In this document: positions 50,711 to 64,000 of the stretch, one piece after another | Position numbering within the stretch: position 1 is the stretch's first letter | Layout: each line of letters begins with the position of its first letter | NCBI RefSeq assembly: GCF_047495875.1 | Contig: NC_092465.1 | Coordinates: 8,109,160-8,173,159, forward strand | Reading direction: 5' to 3' | Length of the DNA stretch: 64,000 nucleotides | From: Pithys albifrons albifrons | Taxonomy: Eukaryota > Chordata > Aves > Passeriformes > Thamnophilidae | Made by a program: the position numbers and the translations under genes | The notes under the pieces: generated by a model | What the model saw: the letters and a program-made list of their open reading frames with translations, nothing else | Database searches by the model: none | What the model was told of the DNA's origin: nothing

Positions 50711-53700
50711 GTGCTTGGGGCTGATGATAGACTGAAATGTGGTCTCCTACTCAAGAACATACTTGTATGCCAACAGAGACAATCCTACAGTAAACAAAGA
50801 TTGTCTCTCTCAAGCAAACAGGAGCCTCATGTAAGCATAAGTTGCCTCCCTGTGTAATTACCCAAACACAATGCAGCTGAGGCTGTGTTATGTGTGATCT
50901 GACATTGGAATAATCGATACTGACATGCTACACCTGACAAAAAAGGTAAATTCCGGAGCTTGTGTATGAGTGATCATCATTGTTCTTGGGTGAAAACAGA
51001 ACCTTTTTCAAATGGAATTTCTTTTAAGAGAAAAAAGTGAGGGAACAGAAATCATTCAGTACATATTAACAAGGAACAGTGAAATTCTCTCATCATGATT
51101 AATTTTTAACTAAAATATGGTAATTACTGATTTTCAAAGGCTGTATTTTGATTATTTCTTGTAAGTGAGGATTTGGAGTTTTCTCCTAGTGAAATAAGTT
51201 GTTCTAATACTTCTGCTGTGAACTGTAACACTAACTTGATTTGGGAGAAGATATGTATATATAAATCACATATTTCCCAAATGAAAACTGTTTGCAATAA
51301 TCACTGTAGCACCTGCACACTTGGATTTTTGTTCTAAAATTGACTGCAAAGCTGGACTTGCTGCTTAATTGAAGGAAAGAAGCATTTTCTCAGGTTTACT
51401 GACTATTTTTGATTTGCTACTTTGTGTGAGAGGCAAAGACCTTATGCAGGTTGTTGTCTTGAAGGCTATTTGAAATTATTTTCTCTGAGTTAAGCTGTCT
51501 CATTAAGCCTTTTTGTAGTGAAAACATAATTGTCAATGAGACTTCATTTAATTTAAAAAGATTTGTGCTCCCACATAGTTGTCACTACAAAGCTTGAAAT
51601 ATCTGTTTTGGTTTGGTTTGGTTTTCATTTTATTCCAAGTTCTTAAATATATATGTCACTTAACCGTGTTGTTTGCAAATTTTAAGATGGCTGTGAGCAT
51701 CCCTCTGGCCTCTATAACCTTGTTACTGTGAATCTTTTCATTGAAAAATACAGATTTATTTATTGGTTGCTACTTAAAGGGAGAGAGTAATCCAAATCCA
51801 AAGAATTCACTTGCAAGATTACAATTTATATAGGTTGAATATGTTGATATATCATGTAGTATGTTCTTACATGTGTATGAATACTGCACAAGAGGAAGTG
51901 ACAAAATCATCAGTCTGGTTTTGTAACTGACACTCATATAACAATATTTACTTTTAGATGTCTATATGTGTTTCTGGGCTCAAAGTTGTATAAGTATTTA
52001 GCTCTGAATTATTTAAGAATGAAATAAATGCCCAAACAGTTGACTTTTGTTGCTCTCAATTAAGTAATTACTCATATTAGGCAAGAAATATTCAATTATT
52101 CAGCAGTCAATATTTCTACATGAAAATGAAAAAGAGCAGATTTGTTCAGTGTATCAGACCAAGAAGCAACTTAGTTGTTCTGGCCCCAGGTCAGCCAATT
52201 CCACCACTTCATCAGCAGTGTGAATTTTGGAATCTCAGAACTCTCAGAACAGCATATTTGCCATGGGACAACCCACGGAATCAATGTCACCAGAGAATGA
52301 GGATTTCTAAACTCTTTCTGAGGTCTGTGTCTCATATATGGAAAGGAGCCCATAACTTGGGTACCTTAATCAAAAGCCTGGTTGTGTGGACCTGTTTCTG
52401 GCTTAAATAAGCATCCATAATTTTTTATGTGTCTCTTTACATAAATAATATGATTAATAGAAATATTGAACTTATATTATGAAGTTGTTTATTCCCAGGA
52501 TGAGAAAAAGAATTTCAAGGAGTTTTCTGCATTTCTTGTCTTATGATATGGCCTTGACATTGATGAGCTGCATTTGTTCACAGTGACAACCTAACCCGAT
52601 GGAGGCCAGCAGGGTATTCTGGAAGCACTAAATGTGCCTTAAATTGTTGGAAAAGACAGTACCTGCCATTGTGTGGTAAATGCAATTTGAAATTTCATTG
52701 TGGGTAGTACATACAGATTTTCATTTTGAACTTAATGCACAAAGCCCCAGTGCCTCCAAAGACTTCTTGTATCACCTGTTCCAATAAATGTAACTATATT
52801 CTGCTCTAGTCAAATGGCATAAATCTGAAATAATTGTCCTCAATTTGATAGTTGCACCTCAGTAACTGCATTCCAGTTTTGCTGTGAAATTATTATTGCC
52901 CTCTGCTTCAATGACCATCCTTTTTTAAGGTACTCTGTTCGTATGATGTCACCTAGAAAACTTCATAAATGGGACTTTCCATATATTCAACAGCACTAGC
53001 AAGATGTTTGTCTTTATGGAAATGGGCAGTCAAATAGAATTCTGTTCAATTTAAAACAAATCCTCTAGTTGGGATATTCAAGTCTAATTATTTTTTTTCT
53101 TCTCCCCTGACTTACCATGTAATTCAACTCTTACTAAGAAACTATTTTTTTTCTAAATTTCAATTAGTAAAGCTGCACTGTTATACTAAATGCAAGTTCT
53201 AACTTTGATTTCTCAGTAATCCTGCTCTGTGAGCCAAAGTCCAGCTACCTGATGACTATCCTGGGCAATCAGATAATAAATCACTAATTCATCACGTTTT
53301 TCCCCAAGGCACATAATGAGAAAGAGAGTGAACTACTTAGTATTCCAGTATGTGCAGGGCAATTTAGGCTGAATGGGACAAAATCCATTTGTGCATCTTG
53401 GAACTTATTGGAATGGAGAGTCCCAACAGAGCTGCTGCATAAGGAACTTGTTTGCTTTGTTGACAGAACTGCTGCTCTGCCCTTCAGTTTGGGGTGGTTT
53501 TATATGTGTACTTGGCAAGTGCCAACCCCAGCCTTTGGCTGTGAATGACAGCACTTCACAGGGCTGAGTTTATTTTATACCACCTGATGCATCAAGGGTA
53601 GCACCAGATGAGGCAGAAGAAAATCTGTGAATTAACAAATGCTGTTATACTGAGTCTGCATAAGTAAATTTGCTGCAGAACAAGCAAGCCTGTCATATAA

Positions 53701-56700
53701 GTACAGATATGTAATGTATCTGAGTAATGCATAAGGAATAAGTATCACATCAAAATGAAAATTTATTAATGTTGGCTTTGGTGATTAAGCAGTTATGGCT
53801 CCAGTCATATCCCACATTTAAGAAAGGACTACCATGACCATTTCTGAGTAAGGTGTGTATTTAGCTGGTGATTCAATGAAAACCATGAACAGAAAAATGC
53901 AAAGACATAGGAAGTTTCAAAGATCAGTGTGCTTTGAAGCAAAACATGGATTTGGGATGCAGAGTACCTGCCTTCCTGGAATGCTCTATCATAGTGGAAA
54001 TAGTTGTTAAAAGTGTCTTTTTTAGTAAAACTTTGCCCATCTGCATTCAACATGAAATGTAGAAAGCGAGTATGATATCTCAGTAGTGCCACAAATGGTC
54101 CAGAATGTACCAGTGTGGTCAGGGTTCTCAGTGGTACCTGGGTACTTTTCCATAGCATAAATTCATGTTTAAATGGGTTGAAAAATGTGCATTTTCTACA
54201 GTCTCCAGATGTCATATATTTTTGTACTGCAGAAGATTTTTGGCAACATTTACTAAAAAAATTGCTTTAGTTCTCTCTAGGATTATATAGGGACTCTGTG
54301 CAAATTCCCCCCCAGTAAAATTTGCTTTTCAGCCTCTCTGTCTTTAGGGGCCTTATCCTCCAAATCTTAATCAGCATTTCATTGCACTACTACATTTTAC
54401 TGCTGCATGAGAGAATACATTTCTTTTTCTTATTCCTTAGTCCCACATCATAACTGCTTTCAGCAGTAACCCAAGGTTAAAATATGAAATTAAAATGTAT
54501 GATTGCTGAGTGAAGTTTTCATAGAATTTCTTATATACCAAATTGTCCAGGTAAGACATGCTGTGATTGTGGTTAGGAAATGCCACTTGCTAGCTCCTTC
54601 TGCTTAGAAAAATTCAGAAGAATTAGAAAGGCAATAAGGATTACTGAACTATTAAACCTTCAGAAAAAGGTAATCTGTATGTGCAATGAATGTAAACAAT
54701 TACTAGAATTTAGGAATACCTTTGTTGTCAGCTAAGGTGATGACAATAACTTATGAAATAAATATGAACACCTGTGATAGGCTGTTTGATTTGTGCTATA
54801 TGCAGGTATTGTTATTCAGTCACTTTGACACATAGAGGGAGCCTTGTCCCTGGGGATTTCTGTGGCAGAGAAAGATGTCTGACTATAACTCATTGTTTTG
54901 CTCCTCAGGTCTGTCAGTGCTTTCAAATCTACTTGCAAAAATTCTCTCAGGAGGGCCCATCCCCATAATAACAACAGACTTGATAAACATTGCTATTTTT
55001 AGCTTTGCTCTATATTGCAGGACAGGATTTAAAATGCAAAAGATGACTCAGGAGGTGAAATAGCATTATGGTGCACTGTGTGTGATGTTACCTCTACCTC
55101 AGTGTATATATGAGCATATGACAGAAATTAAAAACACTAAACTTGCTTTAATTTGATCCCACAAGGGTAACAAAATCTCACTTGCTTTGGCAAAATGTAC
55201 CAGCAACACTAATACTGAATGTCTTCTTTTGATTGCTGTCTTTTCAGTGTTATATGTGGGAGATAAGTATCATGAAGGAGTTAACCTTCTCTCTTTCATT
55301 GGTCTCATGAAATACTTAAAACTCCTAAAATAAATTATTCATCGGATTCTAGTATTTTTGGATTTAAATATAGATTATTTATTTACTCCTTCAGTAGGCA
55401 TTGGGTATCAAGGCTGGTAGATCCCCAAGGAGCTTCCTCAGAGTTGCACCACTGAGCTCTCAGGTGTCTTTGATCTGAGTTGCCAACGTTTTCAGTAAAA
55501 TAGTCAAGAATAATTTAGCCTAAGAATGAGACTTGCAAAGGTCTGCATGCCTGATAGGGAACCAGCAAACTTCTCATTATTAACTAATCAACACAACTAA
55601 ATACATCTTGTGTAATATGAAGGCTTATCTTCACTGGAGGTACTTTCTCCTCAGGTCCATTTTTCCATTCCTTTGCATGTACAAGAAGATGGAGAAATAA
55701 TTCCCTAAGTAGAGCCCGGTGAAATGTCTGCAGTCATGGTCAAATTCTGAATAAAATCCCATTCTGCACCACCTCAAACAGTCCAGAGGTGGATCTGGTA
55801 TTGTTCTCAGTACCACAGGGTATTTAATTATAATAGCAATATATTTATAGGAAGTGAGCAAACCTTTCACACTTATGACAGTAGTAGGGATCTTTGGACA
55901 TTGCTTTTCTGCCAGAGTTGTTTGGCACAATTATAATTGTAATCAATACACTTACTCATTTATAGTTAAAATTTGTAATTAAAATATCCCCAACACACTA
56001 GGAAAAATAGAAATTATTTAAAACTTAAAATGTATTTGATGTTCTCTGGGTGAAGAAATTTTATGATGGTGAATAAAATTCAACACTTTAAAACCTAGTT
56101 TCATTGTGTTAGGCCTTAGTTATAAACAGGAAGGCAAGAACAGGAAATATTTAATTGGTTTATCTTTATCAAATGAACACGGAAATTTTGCTGCATAGTA
56201 TAATATTTCAGAGCTGATATTGAATTTTCTTTTTAATAAGAGTTTATGTTGAATTTCTGAGAAGTTTCAATACTGGATTTTAAATATCTACTTTAGTAGT
56301 TAAAATATTCCCTTCAGTGAAATACACAATAAATCAAGAAAGGTTGGCTCAACTGCTTGAGTGTTCTATAAGCACAGTAATCAAAGAAATAAAGAGGTAA
56401 TATTCCTGGTCCTAACGTAATATTTCCTTTGAATCAGGACTACAATGCATGGTGGTATTTCTACTTTTAAGAATTTCAAATATACTGCTCCCTCACTAGT
56501 GGGCTTTCTTCCGAGAATGAATTTTCAGAGTTGAATGTGATGGGGAAGAAAACATCTCTTGCAACATCATTTTTGTTTCTGCATGTGGTTGTCTTGGCCA
56601 AAATATCTCCTTACCTCGCTTGTGTTTGATACACTGTGCAACATGTGACTGTGGTCACAGCACTGAAGAAATGCATCCCCAATCCTTTCCTGGGTCTGTA

Positions 56701-57898
56701 AAGTCTTTATTTTGCATTGAGACTTCAACCTGAAATGCTTCATAGAAATAGCTGGTCAAAACCTGTCTGGGAAAGAATGGTGGTGACGGGAAGGGATGTA
56801 GTGCCAGTAGCTCACTAGTCTAGTACCAGTTTCCAGAGAAACACAACAGAGGGAAAACAATAAGTTATTGAAAGATTACTGTGGCCAGTTCAGATGTCTG
56901 ACTATATTATGGTTTTCATGCAATCATGGCTGGAGTCATTGACCACCCTTTAACTAAGCTCAGATGCTAAGGCAAATGAGTGAGCCTTAAAAAATCCAAA
57001 AGGATTTAAGTGATTCCGATCTCTGATTCTTAGAAAAAAATTTGATTTACGTAATCAAGATGAAATGTATGTGATAGAGAACTTTTACAGACTGGTTGGT
57101 TTTGTGTTTTTTTTTTTTTAAGAAAAGATATTATATGATGAAACAGTTAATTAAATATATAGGGTAAAATCCTATGAACATTCTGAGGGAGACATGGCAA
57201 TTTTGGTAACCTCCTTCTTTAAAAGGTAGGCATTCTGTAATGCAAAAACTCCTTCTGAGCTAAACTGAAAGAGTACTCAATCACGAAGGCAAAAGATGAG
57301 ACTAACTTTACAAAGAAAATATTCTCCATTCACATTTGCCTGGTGAAAATAAAGATCAACTTTAAATTTATCATTTGAATACTTCAGATTCACTTTTGAA
57401 ATGGAGTGTACATAATAAATTACAAGATTTTAACCTGGAAAAATCTTGCTGTCTTGCTCTCCCTCCAAAAAGCTTGAACGTTAGTTTAATAGCTTACATT
57501 ACACTAACCTTATATATTCTGAAAGTCAGAATTAATGTTTCCTACATCCCATGGAGATCTGAAGACAATTTTTAAGTCAGTCTTACCAAAAGGAATGGTA
57601 TTTCATTAACATTAAATATCACACTAGCCATGGTGCACTAATACGTCAAATGTTGTGCTACACCACATTCTTGAGGAAATAATGTGGTAGACTCATTAAC
57701 ACCTGATGAAGGAGCTCAAAATAGTTGCATGCTAACTGTGAACCTTTGATGCTGGAGTGCACTTGATGGAATTGCTTGATGCAAAAATTCAGATACTAAC
57801 GGCCTAAAAATACTAAATATTGCCTGTACTTTTGTAGCTGTGCTGCATATAGATAGCTAAATAGAGCTTTGAAAGTTTCTTTTTTTTTGCATTGGTTA

Positions 57899-57946
57899 TC
57901 AAGTTAGAATGGGCAATGGCTATTAAGTTTGAATGGACAATGGTCT
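57899..57946. repeat. Imperfect 24-bp tandem duplication
   Basis: Two 24-bp units sharing AAGTT.GAATGG.CAATGG, with about 18 of 24 positions identical. It is an older local duplication, next to a T9 run. Confidence 0.7.
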
Positions 57947-60942
57947 CTAAATCAGAAGAAACTGAATACTTTGGTTTAGATTTAGGAAGATCACAGTTTG
58001 TACCTGATCAAAACTCAGTTCTCTTTCAGTGCTCTTACTATTTGGTAGGTGTTGGCTGAGCTCATGTTATTACAAAAATGTCACTTAGAGTACTTTATTT
58101 TCTTTAATTATTTTTGTACAAGGCAACATAAACATTTGGAAAACAAAAATGGCAATTAAAACTTCCTTAGTATAGAACTTATGAGAGTCATAAAGAGGAG
58201 CTTATGGGAATTGATGTTAAATAAATTAGGAACACCAAATGAGCCAAAATTAAATTTTCTCTTATGTAGAAGGCAAGATTTGTTTTCGGTTCACCTTATT
58301 GCAGCACTTACCCAAGCTCTCGACATTTGGAGTCTCACATCCCTGTAGCCCTTGTGTAATCCAGAGGGAGGTGAGCCCTGGGCAGTTCAGATAAGAGAGA
58401 CATTCGGAGGTGCTCCCTTCTCATCTGTCATTCTCCACAGAACAGAAGAGAAGGGGCACTGAAGGTGGCTAAGACAGGGTTTGGACTCTTAGATTACACA
58501 GGACTTCCTGCACTGTCAGTTCCCACTGGGCACCTGCAGTTGTACCTTTCTGATCTCTGTGTTTATCTTCTTGTTTATTTAGTGTTTTTGTTTTTCCTCT
58601 GTGGAAATCATGGGAGGTTGCTGGTAAAAGGGGAAACTGTTCATGCAGATATCATGCAAGATGCAAACCTAGAAATCACTCTCAATTTTCAAAGCTTACT
58701 GCTGCCTACATTTTTGTGACCATTGTAGTGACATGATTTATAGTATGATTCTATGCCTGAAGTTTAAAATTCCTTTCTCACTCTGTTTTTTGAGATTATT
58801 GGCATAAAATAAGAGATGGGTAAATGTTTTCCATGAACAGCCTTAGACATATGTGTAATGTGATAGGAACACATTTTATTAAAAAAAATTAATTATTAAA
58901 GATGAAAGAAACAGGATTACAAAGGGAACTAAATGTTTGGATTGCCTCAAAGTATGTAAAAAAAATTTCACTCACAGGCTTCTCATTCTGGATTGAAATT
59001 AAAGGCATTCTTGACAATTGTATTTATTGTCTGTGCAAAATGTACAAGGTCTAAAATTTTAACATAGAGAAAAAGTGCTGCAGCTTTATGGCAAGTTCCT
59101 AAAAGATTTTGGAAATGTTTTTAACGATGGAAATGTCTCTAGTTGCGGTAATCCCAATTTACATGAATTTTCAATGGGCGAGAATAGCACAGAAGATGGT
59201 CCCTGGTGAACACTTCTGGGAGTCTTCAGTGCCGGAATCCCATACTGAGCTATATAAAGAGGAATAACAGGAATACTTTACCTATATTTGATGAGGCTAC
59301 TTTTACATAGGTTCTTAGGAGCTGTTAGTGTAGTTAATACTGCTCTTATGTTTGATTTTAGTGGACTTTCAAAAAGTTTAAACACTTTCTTATGTAAAAC
59401 CCCATCCTTCCCTCAAATTACCTTAATTCATTGCCTTCTTGCAATGATGGTTTAATTGAGAGTAGGGTATAGAGCTAATTTATTTCTCTTTTGCCATCCT
59501 CATAGTTTTCACTTTCTTTATTGAAATAGTAATTACTGCCTTTCGATACAATAACTGGGAAATTACTTTTTCTAATAACTCAGGTTATCATATCATCATC
59601 ATAGTAAAAATCATTGATGCACCAAAAAGAGGGTTTTGTGACTTCAAATTAGTTTTAAACAGCTGATATTGCTGTTAAAAGTTATATTTTTATGGTGACC
59701 ACTTGACCTTCTGTAACAGACTTCAGAGTTCATTCAGAAGGTGAAAGACTGGGAAAATATCAACAAGTTGACTTTTTTGTATTTCATATACTATTTTTAG
59801 GTGTTAAGGAATGCATCCAATTCTTTAAAATAAATTTTTGGTGTTTTCATTGAATTTATCCTTCTATCGAACATCTCAGAGTGGTACAAGTTATAGAAAC
59901 ATTTAGTGATCTAAAGCAGATGTCTTCTGCAATTACATGGGTATATTCCTTAAAGGAAGGTGTGTTAAAAAAGAACAATGCAGTGTTGATAATGACTTAA
60001 GGTGATTATGTGAGCTCTGTGTTAACTACTTTAAAAAATGAGAAAACTGACAGTTTTAAAATGTGTATCAGAAGAATTACTGTGTAAGCACTTACACGCT
60101 GAATATGGGAGCATCTAAAGCTGATGCAAGGAGTTTTTAATTGCTCATCTTCTGCAAACTGAGGGCATAATAAATGGTATAGAAAATAAAATTGTGACTT
60201 CTAGTGGATATAGAATATAGAACTGAGTTTTGCTCTTGAGCTTGTTTAATTAATTCAGTGTAATTCATTTTTATTAATGTGTTCATCAGACAAAATAAGC
60301 TATAAATGGGACTTTGTTCCTCCCTTCTGTTCTGTTTTCAAAAATTATTTTGCATGTACTAATTAAATGTTTTCCTTCAGAGGGCTGTAAGTCTCAGGGT
60401 GAGTGAGGAGGAGTCACTATGACAAGTGGGAAAGGGCAGGTAGAGTGTGGTAGGCTCCACGTGCCAGATCTGAGGAACGTTCTAGCAAGGTGTATTAAAC
60501 TTAGGGAATGAGGTGATGATAAAACTCTATAAATAATAAAAAAGAAATTGTATCATCTATTTATAGGACTCATTCATTTCCTGATCTAGTTCTGATTCTT
60601 ACCATGGTTTCACTGGGCTGGAATCCAAAAGACTTGAGTTTCGAGATGTGTGTGGAATAATAGCAAGTACACACCTGGCATCCTGTGAATTCCCTTCTCT
60701 AGAATGTAATCTCAGAATTTTTAAGGAAAAACTTTGCAATGCTGTATCATTTAATCTCACATTTATAGAGCATTAGCAACCTTATTAATAGTTAGTACTC
60801 TTCCTTAGCAGAACCACATCACCTGACTAATATTTCGGCACTACTTGAACCACAAATGTATTAATAATGAGAATTTTGATGTCCCAACAGGGACCTGGCA
60901 TATGTTTAGGGTCTCATTATTGAAACTATTCATAATGTAAAA

Positions 60943-60980
60943 TGAAAAAAAAAACCAACCAAAAAAACAAAAAACCCACT
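60943..60980. repeat. A/C-rich low-complexity tract
   Basis: A10 followed by CCAACC, A7 and CAAAAAACCC. It resembles the tracts at 22.4 and 31.4 kb. Confidence 0.75.
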
Positions 60981-63044
60981 GTCCTGAATTTTCAGGGTGA
61001 CAAAAGTGGTGATCCTTTTTGTTTTTTTTCCCCGGAAGGTTGCTGATTAGATTTTCTTTCACTCTAAATTATTCTCAGTCATGACTCTCATTTGTGTTGG
61101 GGAGAGTTCCTAATAATAGTTTTAAGGTTGCTGTGCTGTTGTCTCTGTAAATCTCCGGTTTAACATTTGTGTCTTGAGGAGCTGTTGCCTCAGTTTCTTT
61201 TCCATCGTGTGTGTAGTCTGATAGTCCCACTGGTCATGCTGGGGAAGAAGTTTCCAAACAACACACAGTGCCTGTGTTGTGTGAGTTGTTGCAGTTCAGC
61301 TCCATGACTGTCCCTCAGCCTGCATCCAGCCTGAGTTTCCATGACAATATCACCCACTGTTTCAGTGTTGATTGTATTTTGTATCCTTTCCTGCCATTCA
61401 TAATGTGATACACAGTGTGAGCTACATCTGGTTTAAAACCTGGGGCTCAGTGCTGAATGGGCTGTGTCTCCTGTGTACCTGTGTTTCAGTTTCCTGTGCA
61501 ATCTGGTGCATAGAAGTCTCATCCTGGATGCCTTGTGAACACAGGCCACGTTTCCTGCTGGTCTGAGCTTGAATCCTGTAGTCTGTGTCACTTGATTGGC
61601 CTAACCATGAGGGATTCTCTGCTTTTTGCCTGGCATATTATCTAGAAATATAATACGTTTCAGCTCACAGATTTCCCAGTAATACATTATATGTTTTCAG
61701 TACTTCCTAAGTGAAGAAGATGGCAATATCTTTGAATCAAAGGCACTGCAAATAGAGGCCTTTCTCTCTGAAGACGTACATATCAAATATTTAAAATGGA
61801 ATGGGAAAAGACAGTAAAGGGACTCCCATGTGAAACATTTTGTGAGAAGCACAGTTCACTTCTCTGAAGAACATTGCACTGTGTATCACAGAGACAAGCT
61901 AAAGCTTGTGTTGTAATGACTTGAAATTGTAAAATATCACCATGGTGGTTTATTCAGGGCATAACTCTTTTGACTTCAAATAGCCTTATGTATTGTTCCA
62001 CCAAAGCTCTAATTTGCCAGAGAAAAAAGAGTGCGTCTGGTGACAGTTATTTTATTCCTGTTTAGTGCTGGCTTCAAAATGTAAATAATAATGGCAGGCA
62101 TGAAAGAAATAAGCTTTGATTCTGTTCATTTTAAATTACAGGAAAACAGTTGACTGCACAATGCAGTTCTTACTATGAGGTTTAGCCAGTAAGAACATTT
62201 ATGACCCTACTATGCACCTTTAATAGCAAACAAAGCTGAGTCACCTCTGCACATCCTTTCAGAGGTGCTTCAACTCTGAGAAGAGTAGGTGTGTCAGAAC
62301 CCTACAAGCAGAGGTCTGAGTGTGCAGAGTTTTCAGATCTCTTGAGGCGTGGAGCAAGACTCCTTGGGGAGCTGCAGAAATAAAAAAAAACAATTGCAAA
62401 TTCCTCATCCATTTGAATGTTTGTTGGATTAAGTCTCAGTAGGTCAATAAGCATTTTTTCCCTTTGTTCATATACTGCAAAATCCATGTTCTGCAGGACA
62501 TGGTTTTGAAATTGTCAGATTTTAACCAGCATTATTAATTTCCTAGGAGGATGTGGACAATGTGTTAGTGAACCATGCTTGTTTCTGAGTTTATTGATGG
62601 ATCATCTGGTGATGCATAGCTGCTTTGAAGTAAAAACTCTGACTTCCTTTTTTTCAGCGTTTTTACTGCTGTTTATCTGAATGCACAAGTACGATTTGAC
62701 ATATCTGTCAGCTGATCTGACTTTAGATTGAGTTTTCTGATGATGAGAGCTGTTACAGCATTGGTTTATCAGTGTTCTTAATAATGCATAATGTAATTGC
62801 TCTAGACTTGCTAATCAAGCTCCATCCTCTGTTATGCTAAATAGGAAACAGACTCTGACCAGCATTTTTAACCAGCTAAAGTAGTTTTTGAGGTTGGCTT
62901 ACCATTTGAAAAAAACATGAAAGATCCATAGGGCCAGAGAGAACATAACAGGGATCTTAAGACAGCAGCCTAACATTCCTCTGAAGATGTGGCTTCCTGG
63001 GTACTGTCCATACATATTTCATTCAGGTCCTCAGCAGGCACATC

Positions 63045-63130
63045 CACCTTTGAAGTTAGTCCTGCTTTGAGCAGGAGGTTGGATTAGATGACCTCTGGAG
63101 GTCCCCTCCAATGTAAATTATTCTATGATT
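63045..63130 (+). mobile_element. CR1 3' terminal fragment
   Basis: A short CR1 3' end: CTGCTTTGAGCAGGAGGTTG, then GATTAGATGACCTCTGGAGG, then CCCCTCCAATGTAAATTATT and the tail CTATGATTTT. The order (GGTTGGA..AGATGACCTC..GGTCCC..TCCAA..ATTCTATGATT) is diagnostic of CR1 3' ends. It is severely 5'-truncated, with no coding part. Confidence 0.85.
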
Positions 63131-64000
63131 TTGTCATTTCCTATTTAAACAGTTGTTACATTACATTATTCCCTAACTCATTTCTTTCAGTTTCTTTGAC
63201 TTGAATTTCTGGAACATGCTCTGTAGCTGATACTCTCACCAAGTAGGGATGCACACTGGAAGAGTAAAACTAATAGGTTTGGTGGGTTTATAATAAAGGT
63301 TCCTATTTTTGCATGTTCTACATAAGCAAAAAAGTTTTAAGTGTTCAAAAATGGTAAACCCCTGAAAATATTTAGCCTGAAAATACAATTGTATGATATT
63401 CAGTAGTGCATCCTTTCTAAAGGCCTAATCACAGTTCAGTGTTTAGCAAAGTGTATCTCTGCCAGCCTAGATATTTGAGTGATGGTGCAGGCTTATTTGA
63501 CTCTGAAATACAAAAAGAGGATGACAAGAAATAAGAGCAAATCACTCTCAGTCTTGGGCTAAGTGGAAAGTCTGGAACAAGAAATCCTGTCCCTGAGATT
63601 TGGTTGCAAAACACACGGACAACTCTTTCCACTGCTCTGTAGCTCTACAGACAGGAAAGAAATGATAAAGCTGACATGTTACATCATCAAACACACTATT
63701 CATTATGGTCTACTCCTGACTTTTTTCCCCCCATAGGGAAGTTTTCATGAGGTAAGGGCAGGAACTCAAACCACTTGGCAAGTGTACAAACTGACCTTTA
63801 ATCACCAAAGATAATGGAATATAAAATCTACATTTGTGTTAGGATTGTCACCCTGGCATAAAAGAGGAGTCTCTTTGTAGCTTATGTCCTTTCTGACTTA
63901 ACATTTTATAACCAGTTTTAATGCCACTGCTGAGTCAAAGATGAGGGTACATGGTTTAATGTTAATGAAAAGCTGTACTTAAAGTATTCCACAGAAAACT
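63131..64000. other. Unique DNA, no gene seen
   Basis: After the CR1 tail to the window end, nothing was recognised. Confidence 0.6.

Larger units (their letters stand above)
50711..63044. other. Unique AT-rich DNA, no gene seen
   Basis: The longest stretch without a recognisable repeat. It contains the imperfect 24-bp duplication and an A/C tract. Open frames such as 53829-54215 (minus, 128 codons) have no recognised motif. 62640-62860 has the composition of a conserved non-coding element (TAAT cores, few CpG) but this is unproven. Confidence 0.55.

Noticed and set aside
62641..62700. TTTTTTTCAG followed by an open frame
   Set aside because: Frame closes within about 20 codons with no donor. 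More likely non-coding.

Overview
This window reads as vertebrate, most likely avian, nuclear DNA. The evidence is a family of CR1 LINEs in several age classes with the avian 3' tail (repeated ATTCTATG-type octamer), one endogenous-retrovirus-like LTR element, a 5S rRNA pseudogene, an AT-rich background with strong CpG depletion, and no run of compact genes. A passerine is the best guess because of the look of the CR1 3' ends and of the LTR. That is inference from recall and no database was searched.

No protein-coding exon, tRNA gene or CpG-island promoter can be supported. The open frames present are short, lack recognisable domains, or lie inside repeats. The window is therefore either a gene desert or the inside of a very large intron. 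What can be annotated is its fossil and mobile content and some unusual sequence symmetry.

Layout. 1-11 kb: unique AT-rich DNA, with two long perfect palindromes 12 bp apart near 714-763. About 11.0-11.4 kb: an old plus-strand CR1 3' end. 13.66-13.77 kb: a decayed 5S rRNA copy on the minus strand. 16.9-17.8 kb: unique DNA with spaced homeodomain-like palindromes and a 17-bp-stem hairpin. 19.96-20.45 and 32.40-32.79 kb: two 5'-truncated CR1 copies of one subfamily, both minus. 25.7-26.8 kb: two further perfect palindromes carrying E-boxes. 37.5-38.1, 44.26-44.57, 48.3-48.7 and 50.4-50.7 kb: degenerate LINE reverse-transcriptase relics, all minus. 38.79-41.53 kb: a complete, apparently very young minus-strand LTR element. 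63.05-63.13 kb: a plus-strand CR1 tail.

The centrepiece is the LTR element. It has two 626-bp LTRs that I read as identical, TG...CA ends, a 5-bp target duplication (ACAGT), an 18-nt primer binding site exactly complementary to the 3' end of tRNA-Gly(UCC), and a polypurine tract. Its 1,492-bp interior has no gag or pol-like frame. Instead it holds ten copies of a 17-bp GC-rich repeat flanked by an imperfect duplication of about 225 bp. It must have moved using proteins supplied by another element. Seven of the nine well-supported retroelement pieces lie on the minus strand, which would fit a plus-strand host gene if this is intronic.
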